A DNA stretch of 64,000 bases from Palsa-504 sp963742795 (GTDB lineage Bacteria > Actinomycetota > Actinomycetes > Streptosporangiales > Streptosporangiaceae), in contig CAVUNL010000025.1 in the NCBI GenBank assembly GCA_963742795.1, positions 186,001 through 250,000 on the forward strand, written 5' to 3'. Under the pieces are notes generated by a model. That model saw nothing but the letters and a program-made list of their open reading frames with translations. It had not been told where the DNA came from and searched no databases. The position numbers were made by a program, and so were the translations under genes. The first letter of the stretch is position 1, and the number at the start of each line of letters is the position of its first letter. Below, piece by piece: positions 18,158 through 26,429 of this stretch.

Positions 18158-18960
18158 CTACTTGAGTTCCCCGAAGGTCGCGCCCCAGAGCTGGTTCGAG
18201 TTCGCGCCGGTGCCGAAGAGGTTGCCGACGTGGAACGAGAAACCGGTCAGGTTGGTGACGAACAGCTGCGGACGCGGCTTGTCGGTCGGGAAGCCGCGCT
18301 CGGGTAGGTGAGGACGAACGGCTGGGAGAAGTTCGTGTTCGAGCCGTTGATCAGCGGAATGTACCCGTGCGCCCAGGCGGTGGTGAACGACTGGTCGAGG
18401 GTGTCCAGGATCCACACCGTCTTGGACGACACGCCACACGGCTGCAGCGTCACGCCCTCGCCGCTGAACGCGGTCGCGGCCACGCCCAGGCACAGGCCCG
18501 AGTCCACGCCGAACGGCGCGTACTGGTTCTCGAACGCCAGGAGGTCGGAGCTCGGCGCCCCGGGGAAGTTGAACCCGGCGATGTTGAACGGGCAGTTCGG
18601 GAAGTTGACCCCGGCGATGCAGCCGTAGTGCAGCGCCAGCGACGACGACACCAGGCCGGCCGCGAAGAAGTCGGCCACCGTGCCCTGGAACGACACGGTC
18701 CAGTCCAGCGCCGGGTCGAAGTTGGCGGTGCGGAACAGGATGATCGGCTGGCCGACCTTCTCGCCCTGCCGCAGCACGTCAACCGTGTAGTTCGGCGAGC
18801 GGTGCGTGCCGAAGTCGTAGCTGAACACGTTGACGCAGGCGATGCCACACGACGGGGTCGCCGCGCTGGCCGTTCCGGCGCCGAGCACGCCCGCCGTGCC
18901 GACGCCGCCGACCAGGGCCAGCGTCGTCGCCGCAGCGAGCACCTTGCTCTTGATGGACAT
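18158..18960 (-). CDS. Secreted protein of the tandem family, copy 3 (frameshifted)
   Basis: About 267 residues when corrected, with ATG at 18960. The signal peptide starts MSIKSKVLAAATTLALVGG, and the mature part starts TPSCGIACVNVFSYDFG. It matches copy 4 nearly throughout (RTANFDPALDWTVSFQG, YGCIAGVNFPNCPFN, LQPCGVSSKTVWILD). Near 18297 the nine bases between TYP and FPTDKP in the other copies are eight, a one-base deletion. The C-terminus (QLFVTNLTGFSFHVG to ATFGELK) is therefore out of frame. It carries its own leader hairpin, upstream palindrome and terminator. Confidence 0.83.
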
Positions 18961-18983
18961 GGATGATTCCTCTCTTGGAACCC

Positions 18984-19008
18984 CCAGCCGTGCCCTGCGC
19001 ACGGCTGG
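18984..19008 (-). promoter_or_regulatory. 5'-leader hairpin, copy 3
   Basis: CCAGCCGTGC pairs with GCACGGCTGG (10 bp, 5-base loop), 23 bases before ATG 18960. Same position as in the other copies. Confidence 0.72.
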
Positions 19009-19010
19009 AT

Positions 19011-19194
19011 AGAGCTGGCCCCCGCAGCACGCGAGGATCGGACATGTCCGACCCGCTCGGCACGCTGCCGGCTCACGGTGGCCTGATCAGGACAGGAACG
19101 GCTGACCTGATCGGTCTTGCAGTTTTGGAGAGGGAAAGCCCCGGGCAAGCCCGGAAGTCTCTTTTGGGGTCTAAACCGGTCGAATAGGCCCAAT
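19011..19194 (-). repeat. Duplicated promoter/leader block, copy 3 side
   Basis: About 184 bases nearly identical to 20341-20526 upstream of copy 4. The block includes palindrome TCGGACATGTCCGA (19038-19051), CCTGATCAGG and a CCCGGGCAAGCCCGG inverted repeat. The remaining 230 bases to 19423 hold no gene; they are AT-richer, with repeated CGCGGGATGT pieces around 19350-19390. Confidence 0.8.
19038..19051. promoter_or_regulatory. Perfect 14-bp palindrome, candidate operator (copy 3)
   Basis: TCGGACATGTCCGA is a perfect palindrome about 90 bases upstream of the copy 3 start. The same 14 bases recur upstream of copy 4. It looks like a dimeric regulator site; no regulator is known. Confidence 0.45.
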
Positions 19195-19423
19195 AACAAT
19201 GAGGATCGATAGCTATTTTGTTATGCAGTGATTACAGACGGAAACCAATAGAGATTGCCTACGATGCTCGGTCGACGGAGGCGGCGCGGATCTGGTGCTG
19301 CCGCTGAAGTCCAAGATACGAACGCTGGTCCTTTATCCCATACGGAGACGCGGGATGTGGCCAATATCCCACATGAAACGCGGGATGTTACCCAAATGTT
19401 TGACGACGCGGGGGCGAATACCA

Positions 19424-19457
19424 GTGACGCCGGTCCCACGTGGGGGACCGGCGTCAC
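19424..19457 (-). terminator. Terminator after secreted-protein copy 4
   Basis: GTGACGCCGGTCCC pairs with GGGACCGGCGTCAC around a short loop, 29 bases beyond the copy 4 stop. Confidence 0.78.
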
Positions 19458-19486
19458 CGGGTTACTCAGGGTGTGAACTCAGGCTC

Positions 19487-20290
19487 CTACTTGAGTTCCC
19501 CGAAGGTCGCGCCCCAGAGCTGGTTCGAGTTCGCGCCGGTACCGAAGAGGTTGCCGACGTGGAACGAGAAACCAGTCAGGTTGGTGACGACGAGCTGCGG
19601 ACGCGGCTTGTCGGTCGGGAACCGGATGTCCGGGTAGGTCAGGACGAACGGCTGGGAGAAGTTGGTGTCCGAGCCGTTGATCAGCGGAATGTACCCGTGC
19701 GCCCAGGCGGTGGTGAACGACTGGTCAAGGGTGTCCAGGACCCACACCGTCTTGGACGACACGCCACACGGCTGCAGCGTCACGCCCTCGTCGTTGAACG
19801 CGGTCGCGGCCACGCCCAGGCACAGGCCCGATTGCACGCCGAACGGCGCGTACTGGTTCTCGAACGCCAGGAGATCCGAATCAGTGTTCGAGGGGAAGTT
19901 GAACCCGGCGATGTTGAACGGGCAGTTCGGGAAGTTGACCCCGGCGATGCAGCCGTAGTGCAGCGCCAGCGACGACGACACCAGGCCGGCCGCGAAGAAG
20001 TCGGCCACCGTGCCCTGGAACGACACGGTCCAGTCCAGCGCCGGGTCGAAGTTGGCGGTGCGGAACAGGATGATCGGCTGGCCGACCTTCTCGCCCTGCC
20101 GCAGCACGTCAACCGTGTAGTTCGGCGAGGCGTGCGTGCCGAACTGGTAGCTGAACACGTTGACGCAGGCGATGCCACACGACGGCGTGGCCGCCGATGC
20201 GGTTCCCGCGCCGAGCACGCCCGCCGTGCCGACGCCGCCGACCAGGGCCAGCGTCGCCGCAACGGAGAGCACCTTGCTCTTGATGGACAT
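19487..20290 (-). CDS. Secreted protein of the tandem family, copy 4 (intact)
   Basis: A 267-residue exported protein, the only intact long copy. ATG 20290 follows GAGAGGAA. The signal peptide is MSIKSKVLSVAATLALVGG to GTASA. Mature features are CGIAC, QPIILFRTANFDPALDW, the insert YGCIAGVNFPNCPFNIAG, CLGVAATAF, LQPCGVSSKTVWVLD, PLINGSDTNFSQP and NQLWGATFGELK at the C-terminus. Six cysteines suggest three disulfides. No membrane anchor, sortase signal or known catalytic motif is seen. Function unknown; a ricin-like lectin or an extracellular structural protein are guesses only. Confidence 0.87.
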   Translation of the reverse strand: MSIKSKVLSVAATLALVGGVGTAGVLGAGTASAATPSCGIACVNVFSYQFGTHASPNYTVDVLRQGEKVGQPIILFRTANFDPALDWTVSFQGTVADFFAAGLVSSSLALHYGCIAGVNFPNCPFNIAGFNFPSNTDSDLLAFENQYAPFGVQSGLCLGVAATAFNDEGVTLQPCGVSSKTVWVLDTLDQSFTTAWAHGYIPLINGSDTNFSQPFVLTYPDIRFPTDKPRPQLVVTNLTGFSFHVGNLFGTGANSNQLWGATFGELK

Positions 20291-20312
20291 GGATGATTCC
20301 TCTCTTGGAACC

Positions 20313-20339
20313 CCCAGCCGTGCCCTGCGCACGGCCGGG
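20313..20339 (-). promoter_or_regulatory. 5'-leader hairpin, copy 4
   Basis: CCCAGCCGTGC pairs with GCACGGCCGGG, with one position that is A opposite C in the plus-strand DNA but U-G in the minus-strand transcript. The fold is therefore kept in RNA. It ends 22 bases before ATG 20290. Confidence 0.72.
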
Positions 20340-20340
20340 T

Positions 20341-20526
20341 CGAGCTGGACCCCCGCAGCACGCGACGATCGGACATGTCCGATCCGCTCGGCACGCTGCC
20401 GGCTCACGGTGGCCTGATCAGGAGCAGGAACGGCTGACCTGATCGGTCTTGCAGTTTCGGAGAGGGAAAGCCCCGGGCAAGCCCGGAAGTCTCTTTTGGG
20501 GTCTAAACCGGTCGAATAGGCTCAAT
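20341..20526 (-). repeat. Duplicated promoter/leader block, copy 4 side
   Basis: About 186 bases nearly identical to 19011-19194 and the likely promoter region of copy 4. From 20527 to 20784 I see no gene; a CTTTATCCCATA segment near 20639 also recurs near 19332, so the duplication probably extended further. Confidence 0.8.
20369..20382. promoter_or_regulatory. Perfect 14-bp palindrome, candidate operator (copy 4)
   Basis: Second occurrence of TCGGACATGTCCGA, about 80 bases upstream of the copy 4 start, inside the duplicated block. Confidence 0.45.
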
Positions 20527-20784
20527 GAGGCTGGAGCAGGACAACAACGAAACGGTCATGCGCTGATTACGGACTGAGATCTCAGTCGCGACGCGGATCC
20601 AGCGCCAGCGCTGAGCCTCCCGGTCCGAAGCTCCGGTCCTTTATCCCATATCAAGGACGCGCGATGCGGGCAAAAGGGTGGCATGTATCACGACAATGCA
20701 CCGACGTGACCAAATCGCAACTTTTAATGCCAGGCTGACCCGGCTGGCCAGGCTTACGGGTATAGCGGCTGGACTATACCAGGC

Positions 20785-20814
20785 TTGCCGGCGCTGTGCC
20801 CGAGCATTGATACT
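20785..20814 (+). promoter_or_regulatory. Probable promoter of the Nudix gene (leaderless)
   Basis: TTGCCG, an 18-base spacer and GATACT end 6 bases before the GTG at 20821. No ribosome site is present, so transcription probably starts at or next to the start codon. Confidence 0.45.
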
Positions 20815-20820
20815 TAACGC

Positions 20821-21234
20821 GTGCCCGGTTCCGTAATCCCTTGTGTGGGCGTCGTCATCAAGGATGATCAGGGGCGGCTCCTGCTCATCAAGCGCGGGCA
20901 TGAGCCTGGCGCCGGGCTGTGGTCGATACCGGGGGGGCGGATCGAGCCGGGCGAGACGGACGCCGAAGCGCTGGTGCGGGAAATGCGGGAGGAGACCGGC
21001 CTGGCGGTGCAGGTGGGACCGCTGCTGGGTAGTGTCCTTCGGCCTGCTCGGGACGGCAACGTCCTGGACATCAGGGACTACGCGGCCACGGTCACCGGCG
21101 GAACGCTCCGCGCGGGAGACGACGCGGCCGAGGCGCGCTGGGTAGCGGTCAGCGAACTGCCGTCATTGCCCATCACGGAAGGTTTGGTCGAAGCGCTCAC
21201 CAGCTGGGACGTTCTGAGCCAAGAATGGCAGTGA
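20821..21234 (+). CDS. Nudix hydrolase
   Basis: A 137-residue Nudix pyrophosphohydrolase. The complete Nudix box is GG-RIEPGETDAEALVREM-REETGL, with all metal-binding Glu residues. The N-terminus CVGVVIKDDQGRLLLIKRG and the spacing fit small MutT/ADP-ribose-type members. GTG at 20821 is chosen; a -10-like GATACT 6 bases upstream suggests leaderless translation. The gene points away from the secreted-protein array. Substrate unknown. Confidence 0.9.
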   Translation: MPGSVIPCVGVVIKDDQGRLLLIKRGHEPGAGLWSIPGGRIEPGETDAEALVREMREETGLAVQVGPLLGSVLRPARDGNVLDIRDYAATVTGGTLRAGDDAAEARWVAVSELPSLPITEGLVEALTSWDVLSQEWQ

Positions 21235-21309
21235 TCGTCCTATTTCATCCTTTTCGGCATTCCTGCGAACAGGTCGTCGCTTTTGATGTTCAACGGGACG
21301 TATCGGGGC

Positions 21310-21569
21310 TCATTCCGGCGCTTTCCCGTTTTTGGCGTAGCCGGCCGCGTTACCCCGGGCCACGATGACCTCGGCGATCTTCCGGGAGGCCTCGTCGTAC
21401 AGCTCCCCGCCCAGCATGACCGCGCCTGCGCCTTAGCACCCGGCGCGACGGCGTCCTCAAGGTCCAGGAACACCTCGTCGGCGGGCAGGCCGCGCGCCTT
21501 CTCGATGAACCGCTCGCTGCTGGCCGGCACGGCCAGGCACGATCGTCGCACCCGATACGGTCGCTCCAC
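21310..21569 (-). pseudogene. CitE/HpcH-HpaI aldolase remnant with internal deletion
   Basis: From GTG 21569 the minus strand encodes the N-terminus of a CoA-ester lyase: RVRRSCLAVPASSERFIEK then LPADEVFLDLEDAVAPG (Glu and Asp of the lyase fold). About 50 residues in, the frame changes and continues as the family C-terminus, VMLGGELYDEASRKIAEVI then GNAAGYAKNGK, ending TGA 21310. Some 200 or more central residues, including the substrate site, are absent. A clear internal-deletion pseudogene. Confidence 0.75.
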
Positions 21570-21762
21570 GGAAGGAGCGTAGCCCACAACTTGACGGATT
21601 CTTGACCCCTCGTTCGCCTGCTCGTCAGATTGTGTGCGTTGGTGTGTCATCCCGTTATGCCAGCTTTTGCTCCTGGGTGCGCGCCAGCGCGCACCGGCGC
21701 CGCGGCCCCGGAGCCCCGAGGGGTTCGCCGGCACATTCAGCCAGCAGACTCAGGAGGACGAG

Positions 21763-23523
21763 ATGGGCGAAGGCCCAGCTACGGTCCATGCGAGACACTC
21801 CAAAGCCCGGTTCTACGCGGCCATCGCCGCCGCCACCGTCATGGGCGTCGGCCTCGCCGTCGGTACCACGGTGGCCGCCGCGAACGCGGCGCCGGCAATC
21901 GGCAGCTCGGCGGCGACAAGCTCGGCGGGCAGCTTGACCTTGCTGCCCGGCGGGACCGCGACGCCGATCAAGCACCTGGTCGTGATCTTCCAGGAGAACG
22001 TGTCGTTCGACCACTACTTCGGGACCTACCCGTTCGCGGCCAACACCGACGGGACCACCTTCCAGGCCAAAAAGGGCACCAAGCCGGTGAACGGCCTGTA
22101 CACCAAGATCACTAAGAACGGCCCGATCGGCCCGCTGCTCACGAACAACCCGAACATCGACAACGGCGTGCAGTACAACCCCACACGGCTTACTCACTCA
22201 CAGGCTCTCACCTGCGACCAGGACCACGGCTACACGCCGGAGCAGGAGGCCGTGAACGGCGGGTTGATGAACAAGTTCATCCAGTTCACCAACGTCCCCA
22301 CCTGCACCGGGACACCCACTACCCCGTACGGCGCGCCCGGGCTGGTCATGGACTACTTCGACGGCAACACCGTCACCGGCCTGTGGAATTACGCGCAGAA
22401 CTTCGCGATGAGCGACAACAACTGGGACACCGTCTTCGGGCCGTCTACGCCGGGCGCGCTCAACCTGATCTCAGGCCAGACCGGCGGCAGCTACGCGGTC
22501 GACCCCAACAACAACAACGCGAAGATCACCACGCCGATCGCGGGTACGGTGAGCGCGCTCAACAGCGCGGGCCTGGGTACCATCTACGGCGACCTCGACC
22601 CGGCCTACGACGACTGCTCGGACAACAGCCACACCCCTTCCTCCCCCACGGCGAAGCTGAACCCCCTCGGCGTCTCGACCGGCAAGAACATCGGTGACCT
22701 GCTCAACGCCAGGGGAATCACCTGGGGCTGGTTCCAGGGCGGGTTCACGCCCACCGGGACCACCACGATCAACGGCGTCAGCTACGCGGTCTGCGGCTCC
22801 ACCAGCAAGAACATCGGCGGCAACACCGTCACCGATTACTCGCCGCACCACGAGCCGTTCCAGTACTACAAGTCCACCTCCAACCCCAAGCACCTGCCGC
22901 CGACCTCCGAGGCCATGATCGGGCACACCGACCAGGCCAACCACCAGTACGACATCTCCAACTTCTACGCCACGCTCACCGCAGGGAACATGCCGGCCGT
23001 CAGCTTCCTCAAGGCACCGGCAGCCCAGGACGGTCATGCGGGCTACTCCAGCCCGCTGGACGAGCAGACCTTCCTGGTCAATACCATCAACAAGATCCAG
23101 CGGTCCAAGGACTGGGCGTCCACGGCGATCGTCATCACCTACGACGACTCCGACGGCTGGTACGACCACCAGCCCCCGGTGATCGTGAACGGCTCGAACA
23201 CCGCGGCGGACACGGCGATCTGCTCTTCCGCGCCGATGAGGCTAGACAGCTTCCCCAACCGGTGCGGTTACAGCCAGCGGCTGCCGCTCATCGTGATCTC
23301 GCCCTACACCAGGAGCAACTTCGTCAGCAACCGCCTGACCAACACCGTCTCGGTCACCAGGTTCATCGAGGACAACTGGCTCCGCGGGCAGCGGATCGCC
23401 GGTTCCTTCGACGCGATCTCGGGCAGCCTTTCCGGGCCACGCGGCGTGCTCAACTTCAACAAGAAGCCGCACTTCGGGCTCGTCATCCTCGACCCGACCA
23501 CGGGTGCGGTGACGAGCAGCTAG
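21763..23523 (+). CDS. Secreted phosphoesterase (phospholipase C/acid phosphatase family)
   Basis: A 586-residue exported enzyme of the AcpA/phospholipase C phosphoesterase family (alkaline-phosphatase superfamily). A signal peptide (residues about 15-45, AAIAAATVMGVGLAVG to ANAAPA) is followed by KHLVVIFQENVSFDHYFG with the conserved Glu-Asn and nucleophile region. Later FGPSTPGALNLISGQ and ITYDDSDGWYDHQ (metal ligands) and a family-typical PLIVISPYTR follow. ATG 21763 has AGGAGG 8 bases upstream. It may release phosphate or headgroups outside the cell. A strong terminator follows. Confidence 0.9.
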   Translation: MGEGPATVHARHSKARFYAAIAAATVMGVGLAVGTTVAAANAAPAIGSSAATSSAGSLTLLPGGTATPIKHLVVIFQENVSFDHYFGTYPFAANTDGTTFQAKKGTKPVNGLYTKITKNGPIGPLLTNNPNIDNGVQYNPTRLTHSQALTCDQDHGYTPEQEAVNGGLMNKFIQFTNVPTCTGTPTTPYGAPGLVMDYFDGNTVTGLWNYAQNFAMSDNNWDTVFGPSTPGALNLISGQTGGSYAVDPNNNNAKITTPIAGTVSALNSAGLGTIYGDLDPAYDDCSDNSHTPSSPTAKLNPLGVSTGKNIGDLLNARGITWGWFQGGFTPTGTTTINGVSYAVCGSTSKNIGGNTVTDYSPHHEPFQYYKSTSNPKHLPPTSEAMIGHTDQANHQYDISNFYATLTAGNMPAVSFLKAPAAQDGHAGYSSPLDEQTFLVNTINKIQRSKDWASTAIVITYDDSDGWYDHQPPVIVNGSNTAADTAICSSAPMRLDSFPNRCGYSQRLPLIVISPYTRSNFVSNRLTNTVSVTRFIEDNWLRGQRIAGSFDAISGSLSGPRGVLNFNKKPHFGLVILDPTTGAVTSS

Positions 23524-23538
23524 ACAAACGGAGGCGGC

Positions 23539-23574
23539 CAGCGGCTGCGACCGCACCTGCGGTCGCAGCCGCTG
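23539..23574 (+). terminator. Terminator after the phosphoesterase gene
   Basis: CAGCGGCTGCGACCGCA pairs with TGCGGTCGCAGCCGCTG, a 17-bp perfect stem with a minimal loop, starting 15 bases after the stop codon. Confidence 0.82.
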
Positions 23575-23679
23575 CTGTCTGAGGCGCTGCCTTGGGCAGG
23601 ATCCAGCTGGTTGCGGGCAAGCACCACCGGCCGTTAGGGAAAATTAGCTTGTAAGACGATGGGTCCGTAGCATGAACCC

Positions 23680-24813
23680 ATGACCTCGCCGCCCACCACA
23701 GACCAGGTGTCCACAGCGCTGAGTGGCGTGCAGGACCCCGAGATCCACCGGCCGATCACCGAGCTCGGCATGGTCAAGGGCATCGAGGTCGCGCCGGACG
23801 GAACGGTGGGTGTGCAGGTGTGGCTGACCGTCGCGGGGTGCCCGCTGCGGGACACCATCACCCGCGAGGTGACCGCGGCGGTCGCCAAGCTGCCCGGGGT
23901 GTCCTCGGTCCGCGTAGACCTGGACGTGATGAGCGATGAGCAGCGGCGGGCCCTGCAGACGCAGCTGCGCGGCGGCCGGCCGGAGCCGGAGATCCCCTTC
24001 GCCCAGCCGGCCTCGCTGACCCGGGTATACGCGGTGGCCAGCGGCAAGGGCGGGGTGGGGAAGTCGTCGGTCACGGTCAACCTGGCCGCGGCGCTGGCCG
24101 CCTCGGGCCACAAGGTCGGCGTGGTGGACGCCGATATCTACGGCCATTCGGTGCCGCGGATGCTGGGTGTCACCGGCCGCCCGACCCCGGTCGAGAACAT
24201 GATCATGCCGCCGTCGGCGCACGACGTGAAGGTCATCTCGATCGGCATGTTCACCAAGGGCAATACCCCCGTGGTATGGCGCGGGCCGATGCTGCACCGC
24301 GCCCTGCAGCAGTTCCTGGCCGACGTGTACTGGGGCGACCTGGACGTGCTGCTGCTCGACCTGCCGCCCGGTACCGGTGACATCGCCATCTCCGTCGGCC
24401 AGATGCTCCCCTCGGCCGAACTGCTGGTGGTGACCACCCCGCAGTTGGCCGCCGCGGAGGTGGCCGAGCGGGCCGGGGCGATCGCGACGCAGACCCATCA
24501 GCGGATCGCCGGGGTCATCGAGAACATGTCCTACCTGGTCTGCGCGCACTGCGGGGAGCAGACGGAGATCTTCGGGTCGGGCGGCGGGGCTTCGGTCGCC
24601 GAGGCCCTGAGCCGGATCACCGGGACGCAGGTGCCGCTGCTCGGCCAGGTGCCGCTCGATGTCCGGCTCCGCGAAGGCGGCGACGCCGGGGTCCCGCTCG
24701 TGCTCGGCGACCCCGACTCCCCCGCCGCGCTCGCGCTGAGCAAGATCGCGGACGAACTCGGCGCCCGCCGCCGCGGCCTGGTCGGCCGCCAGCTTGGCCT
24801 TACGCCCCGCTAA
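23680..24813 (+). CDS. mrp: Mrp/NBP35-family Fe-S cluster carrier ATPase
   Basis: A 377-residue Mrp/ApbC protein that carries and transfers Fe-S clusters in the cytoplasm. Residues 8-95 are a MIP18/DUF59 domain (DPEIHRPITELGMV, AGCPLRDTI). Residue 112 onward is a deviant Walker ATPase: SGKGGVGKSSVTVNLA, VDADIYGHSVPRML, LLDLPPGTGD. A CAHC motif near 285 binds the bridging cluster. The ATG lies 7 bases after TAGCAT (23668-23673), a good -10 box, so the mRNA is probably leaderless. It is convergent with tatB (5-base gap), within the conserved sigE-tatB-mrp neighbourhood. Confidence 0.94.
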   Translation: MTSPPTTDQVSTALSGVQDPEIHRPITELGMVKGIEVAPDGTVGVQVWLTVAGCPLRDTITREVTAAVAKLPGVSSVRVDLDVMSDEQRRALQTQLRGGRPEPEIPFAQPASLTRVYAVASGKGGVGKSSVTVNLAAALAASGHKVGVVDADIYGHSVPRMLGVTGRPTPVENMIMPPSAHDVKVISIGMFTKGNTPVVWRGPMLHRALQQFLADVYWGDLDVLLLDLPPGTGDIAISVGQMLPSAELLVVTTPQLAAAEVAERAGAIATQTHQRIAGVIENMSYLVCAHCGEQTEIFGSGGGASVAEALSRITGTQVPLLGQVPLDVRLREGGDAGVPLVLGDPDSPAALALSKIADELGARRRGLVGRQLGLTPR

Positions 24814-24818
24814 AGGTT

Positions 24819-25166
24819 TCAGGTCGCATCGGTGTCGTAGGGGGCGGGCTCGCCGGGGGCGAGCAGCGCACCGTCCGCCCGGGGGCGGGCTGCGGTGGCC
24901 CCGGCGGAGTTCGGGTGGTCCCCGTTCATCTCGTCGAACAGGTGCTTCTGTACGAACCGCTTCGGGTTCAAGTCCTCGAGGTCGAGGTCGGCGAACTCCG
25001 GTCCCAGCCCTTCCCGCAGGTCGTTCTTGGCACCTTCGGCGATCCGGCGCAGGTCACGCAGGGCGCGCCCGGCCTGGGAGGCGATCTTCGGCAGCTCGTT
25101 CGGGCCGAAGACGATGAGCGCGATCACAGCCAGGACGAGCAGCTTACCGATGGACAGGTCGAACAC
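24819..25166 (-). CDS. tatB: Sec-independent protein translocase subunit TatB
   Basis: A 115-residue Tat subunit. One N-terminal membrane helix (KLLVLAVIALIVFG) is followed by the conserved PNELPKIASQAGRALRDL amphipathic helix and a charged tail with LGPEFADLDLEDLNPK typical of actinobacterial TatB. GTG 25166 is preferred because GGAG lies 8-9 bases upstream; TTG 25172 would be too close to it. It sits downstream of the rseB-like gene. TatB binds twin-arginine substrates together with TatC, which is not in the window. Confidence 0.92.
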   Translation of the reverse strand: MFDLSIGKLLVLAVIALIVFGPNELPKIASQAGRALRDLRRIAEGAKNDLREGLGPEFADLDLEDLNPKRFVQKHLFDEMNGDHPNSAGATAARPRADGALLAPGEPAPYDTDAT

Positions 25167-25249
25167 GCTCAAGTCTCCGTCGCGCTGGTGAGGGCACGCA
25201 CTCGTACGTCCACTTTAAACCGTGTTTGCTCACGCCGTAGCCGGGCCGC

Positions 25250-26422
25250 TCACCCGAACGGGTTGACCCAGGACGCCAGCCGGGCGAAGCCGCGGGACAT
25301 CCGCTTCCAGAAGCCGGGCGGCTTGTCGTGCGGCAGCACCCCGATCACGGTATCCACGGTCTGGGCGGGCGCGTCGGCCATCACGGTGTACACCATGCCG
25401 CGGCTGGCCCAGGTCAGGGACCGCTGATCCGGCTCCACGGCGTAGATCACGTGGCCGGCCACGGTGATCTTCTGCCAGCCGGCCAGCTTCGCGGCCAGGT
25501 TGCCGCGTTGCTCGAATACCGAGACCACCGACAAGCCGTCCGAATAGCCCAGGTCAAGCACGGTTCCGCTGCTGGTCTGGGTCTGCGCGCCGGTGAACAG
25601 GGACAGACCGCCGGGGAGTTCGGGGGGGACCAGCCAGCCACTGGCGCGCAGGGCCAGAAGCTGGGCGGCCGGGAGCGGGTCGGTCCACGGACCCCGCGGA
25701 TCGGACGGGCCCCCGGCGGGCGCGGCGCCGGCCGGGGCCAGCTTGGAGAACCGGACGTTGATGAACACGTCTTCGCTGATCACGTGCGCGGTGGTGTCGA
25801 AGACCTCTCGCTCCAGCGGCAGTTTGGTCGCGTCGTCCAGCCAGAACCGCGCGGCCAGGCTGCCGTTCTCGCGCCAGGCCTCCACGATCTGGGCCGTGCG
25901 GTTGTCGGCCGAGCCCGGTCCGGCGTACACGACGACGTAGTGCGCTTCCAGCAGCCGCACCAACTGGGTGGTGACGCCCAGCACGCCTTCTGGCCACTGC
26001 CCGTCGGTGTCAGAGGACAGGTAGGGCTCGCTGCTGGAGGCCGTTCCGGCGGTCAGCGTCTGGGTGATGGTCTGGCCGCCGCTCGCGTGCCAGATGTCTG
26101 AGACCAGCACGCTTCCGCCGCTCGTGGTGCCCCAGTGCGAGATGATCTCCTCGCCCTGGTAGGAGGTCAGGACCGCTGCCTGGGCCGCCTGCCTCAGCAG
26201 GTGTACGGCCAGGGCGCTGGCCGGGCGCCTTGCTTTTTGCGGCGGGGCGGCCGGGCTCCCGGTCGGCCCGGTGCTGGCCGACGCGGTCACCCGCTCCGGC
26301 GACGCGCTGGCCGCGGTCTGGCCGCTGCACGCGGTGACCAGGAAGCCAGGCACGGCCACCGCGAGCACGGCGGTGAGCAGCGCCTCGCGGCGGCGGTTTA
26401 CGGGGCAGTTCAACGCGAACAC
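25250..26422 (-). CDS. MucB/RseB-like lipoprotein, putative sigma-E pathway sensor
   Basis: A 390-residue exported lipoprotein. After NRRREALLTAVLAVAVPG a lipobox LVTACSG predicts lipidation at Cys about residue 32. A low-complexity Ala/Ser/Pro linker leads to an LolA/RseB-like beta domain (YQGEEIISHWG, VVVYAGPGSADNRTAQIVE, RFWLDDATKLPLEREVFD). It starts GTG 26422, 7 bases after the rseA stop with GAGG upstream, so it is translationally linked to the anti-sigma factor. By analogy to RseB it would protect or sense through RseA; in Mycobacterium the HtrA protease occupies this slot. Confidence 0.8.
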   Translation of the reverse strand: MFALNCPVNRRREALLTAVLAVAVPGFLVTACSGQTAASASPERVTASASTGPTGSPAAPPQKARRPASALAVHLLRQAAQAAVLTSYQGEEIISHWGTTSGGSVLVSDIWHASGGQTITQTLTAGTASSSEPYLSSDTDGQWPEGVLGVTTQLVRLLEAHYVVVYAGPGSADNRTAQIVEAWRENGSLAARFWLDDATKLPLEREVFDTTAHVISEDVFINVRFSKLAPAGAAPAGGPSDPRGPWTDPLPAAQLLALRASGWLVPPELPGGLSLFTGAQTQTSSGTVLDLGYSDGLSVVSVFEQRGNLAAKLAGWQKITVAGHVIYAVEPDQRSLTWASRGMVYTVMADAPAQTVDTVIGVLPHDKPPGFWKRMSRGFARLASWVNPFG

Positions 26423-26429
26423 AGCGACC

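Noticed and set aside
16868..20339. The four leader hairpins as transcription terminators
   Set aside because: They lie immediately upstream of ribosome sites and start codons without a T-run; genuine terminator hairpins of a different sequence follow each stop codon.
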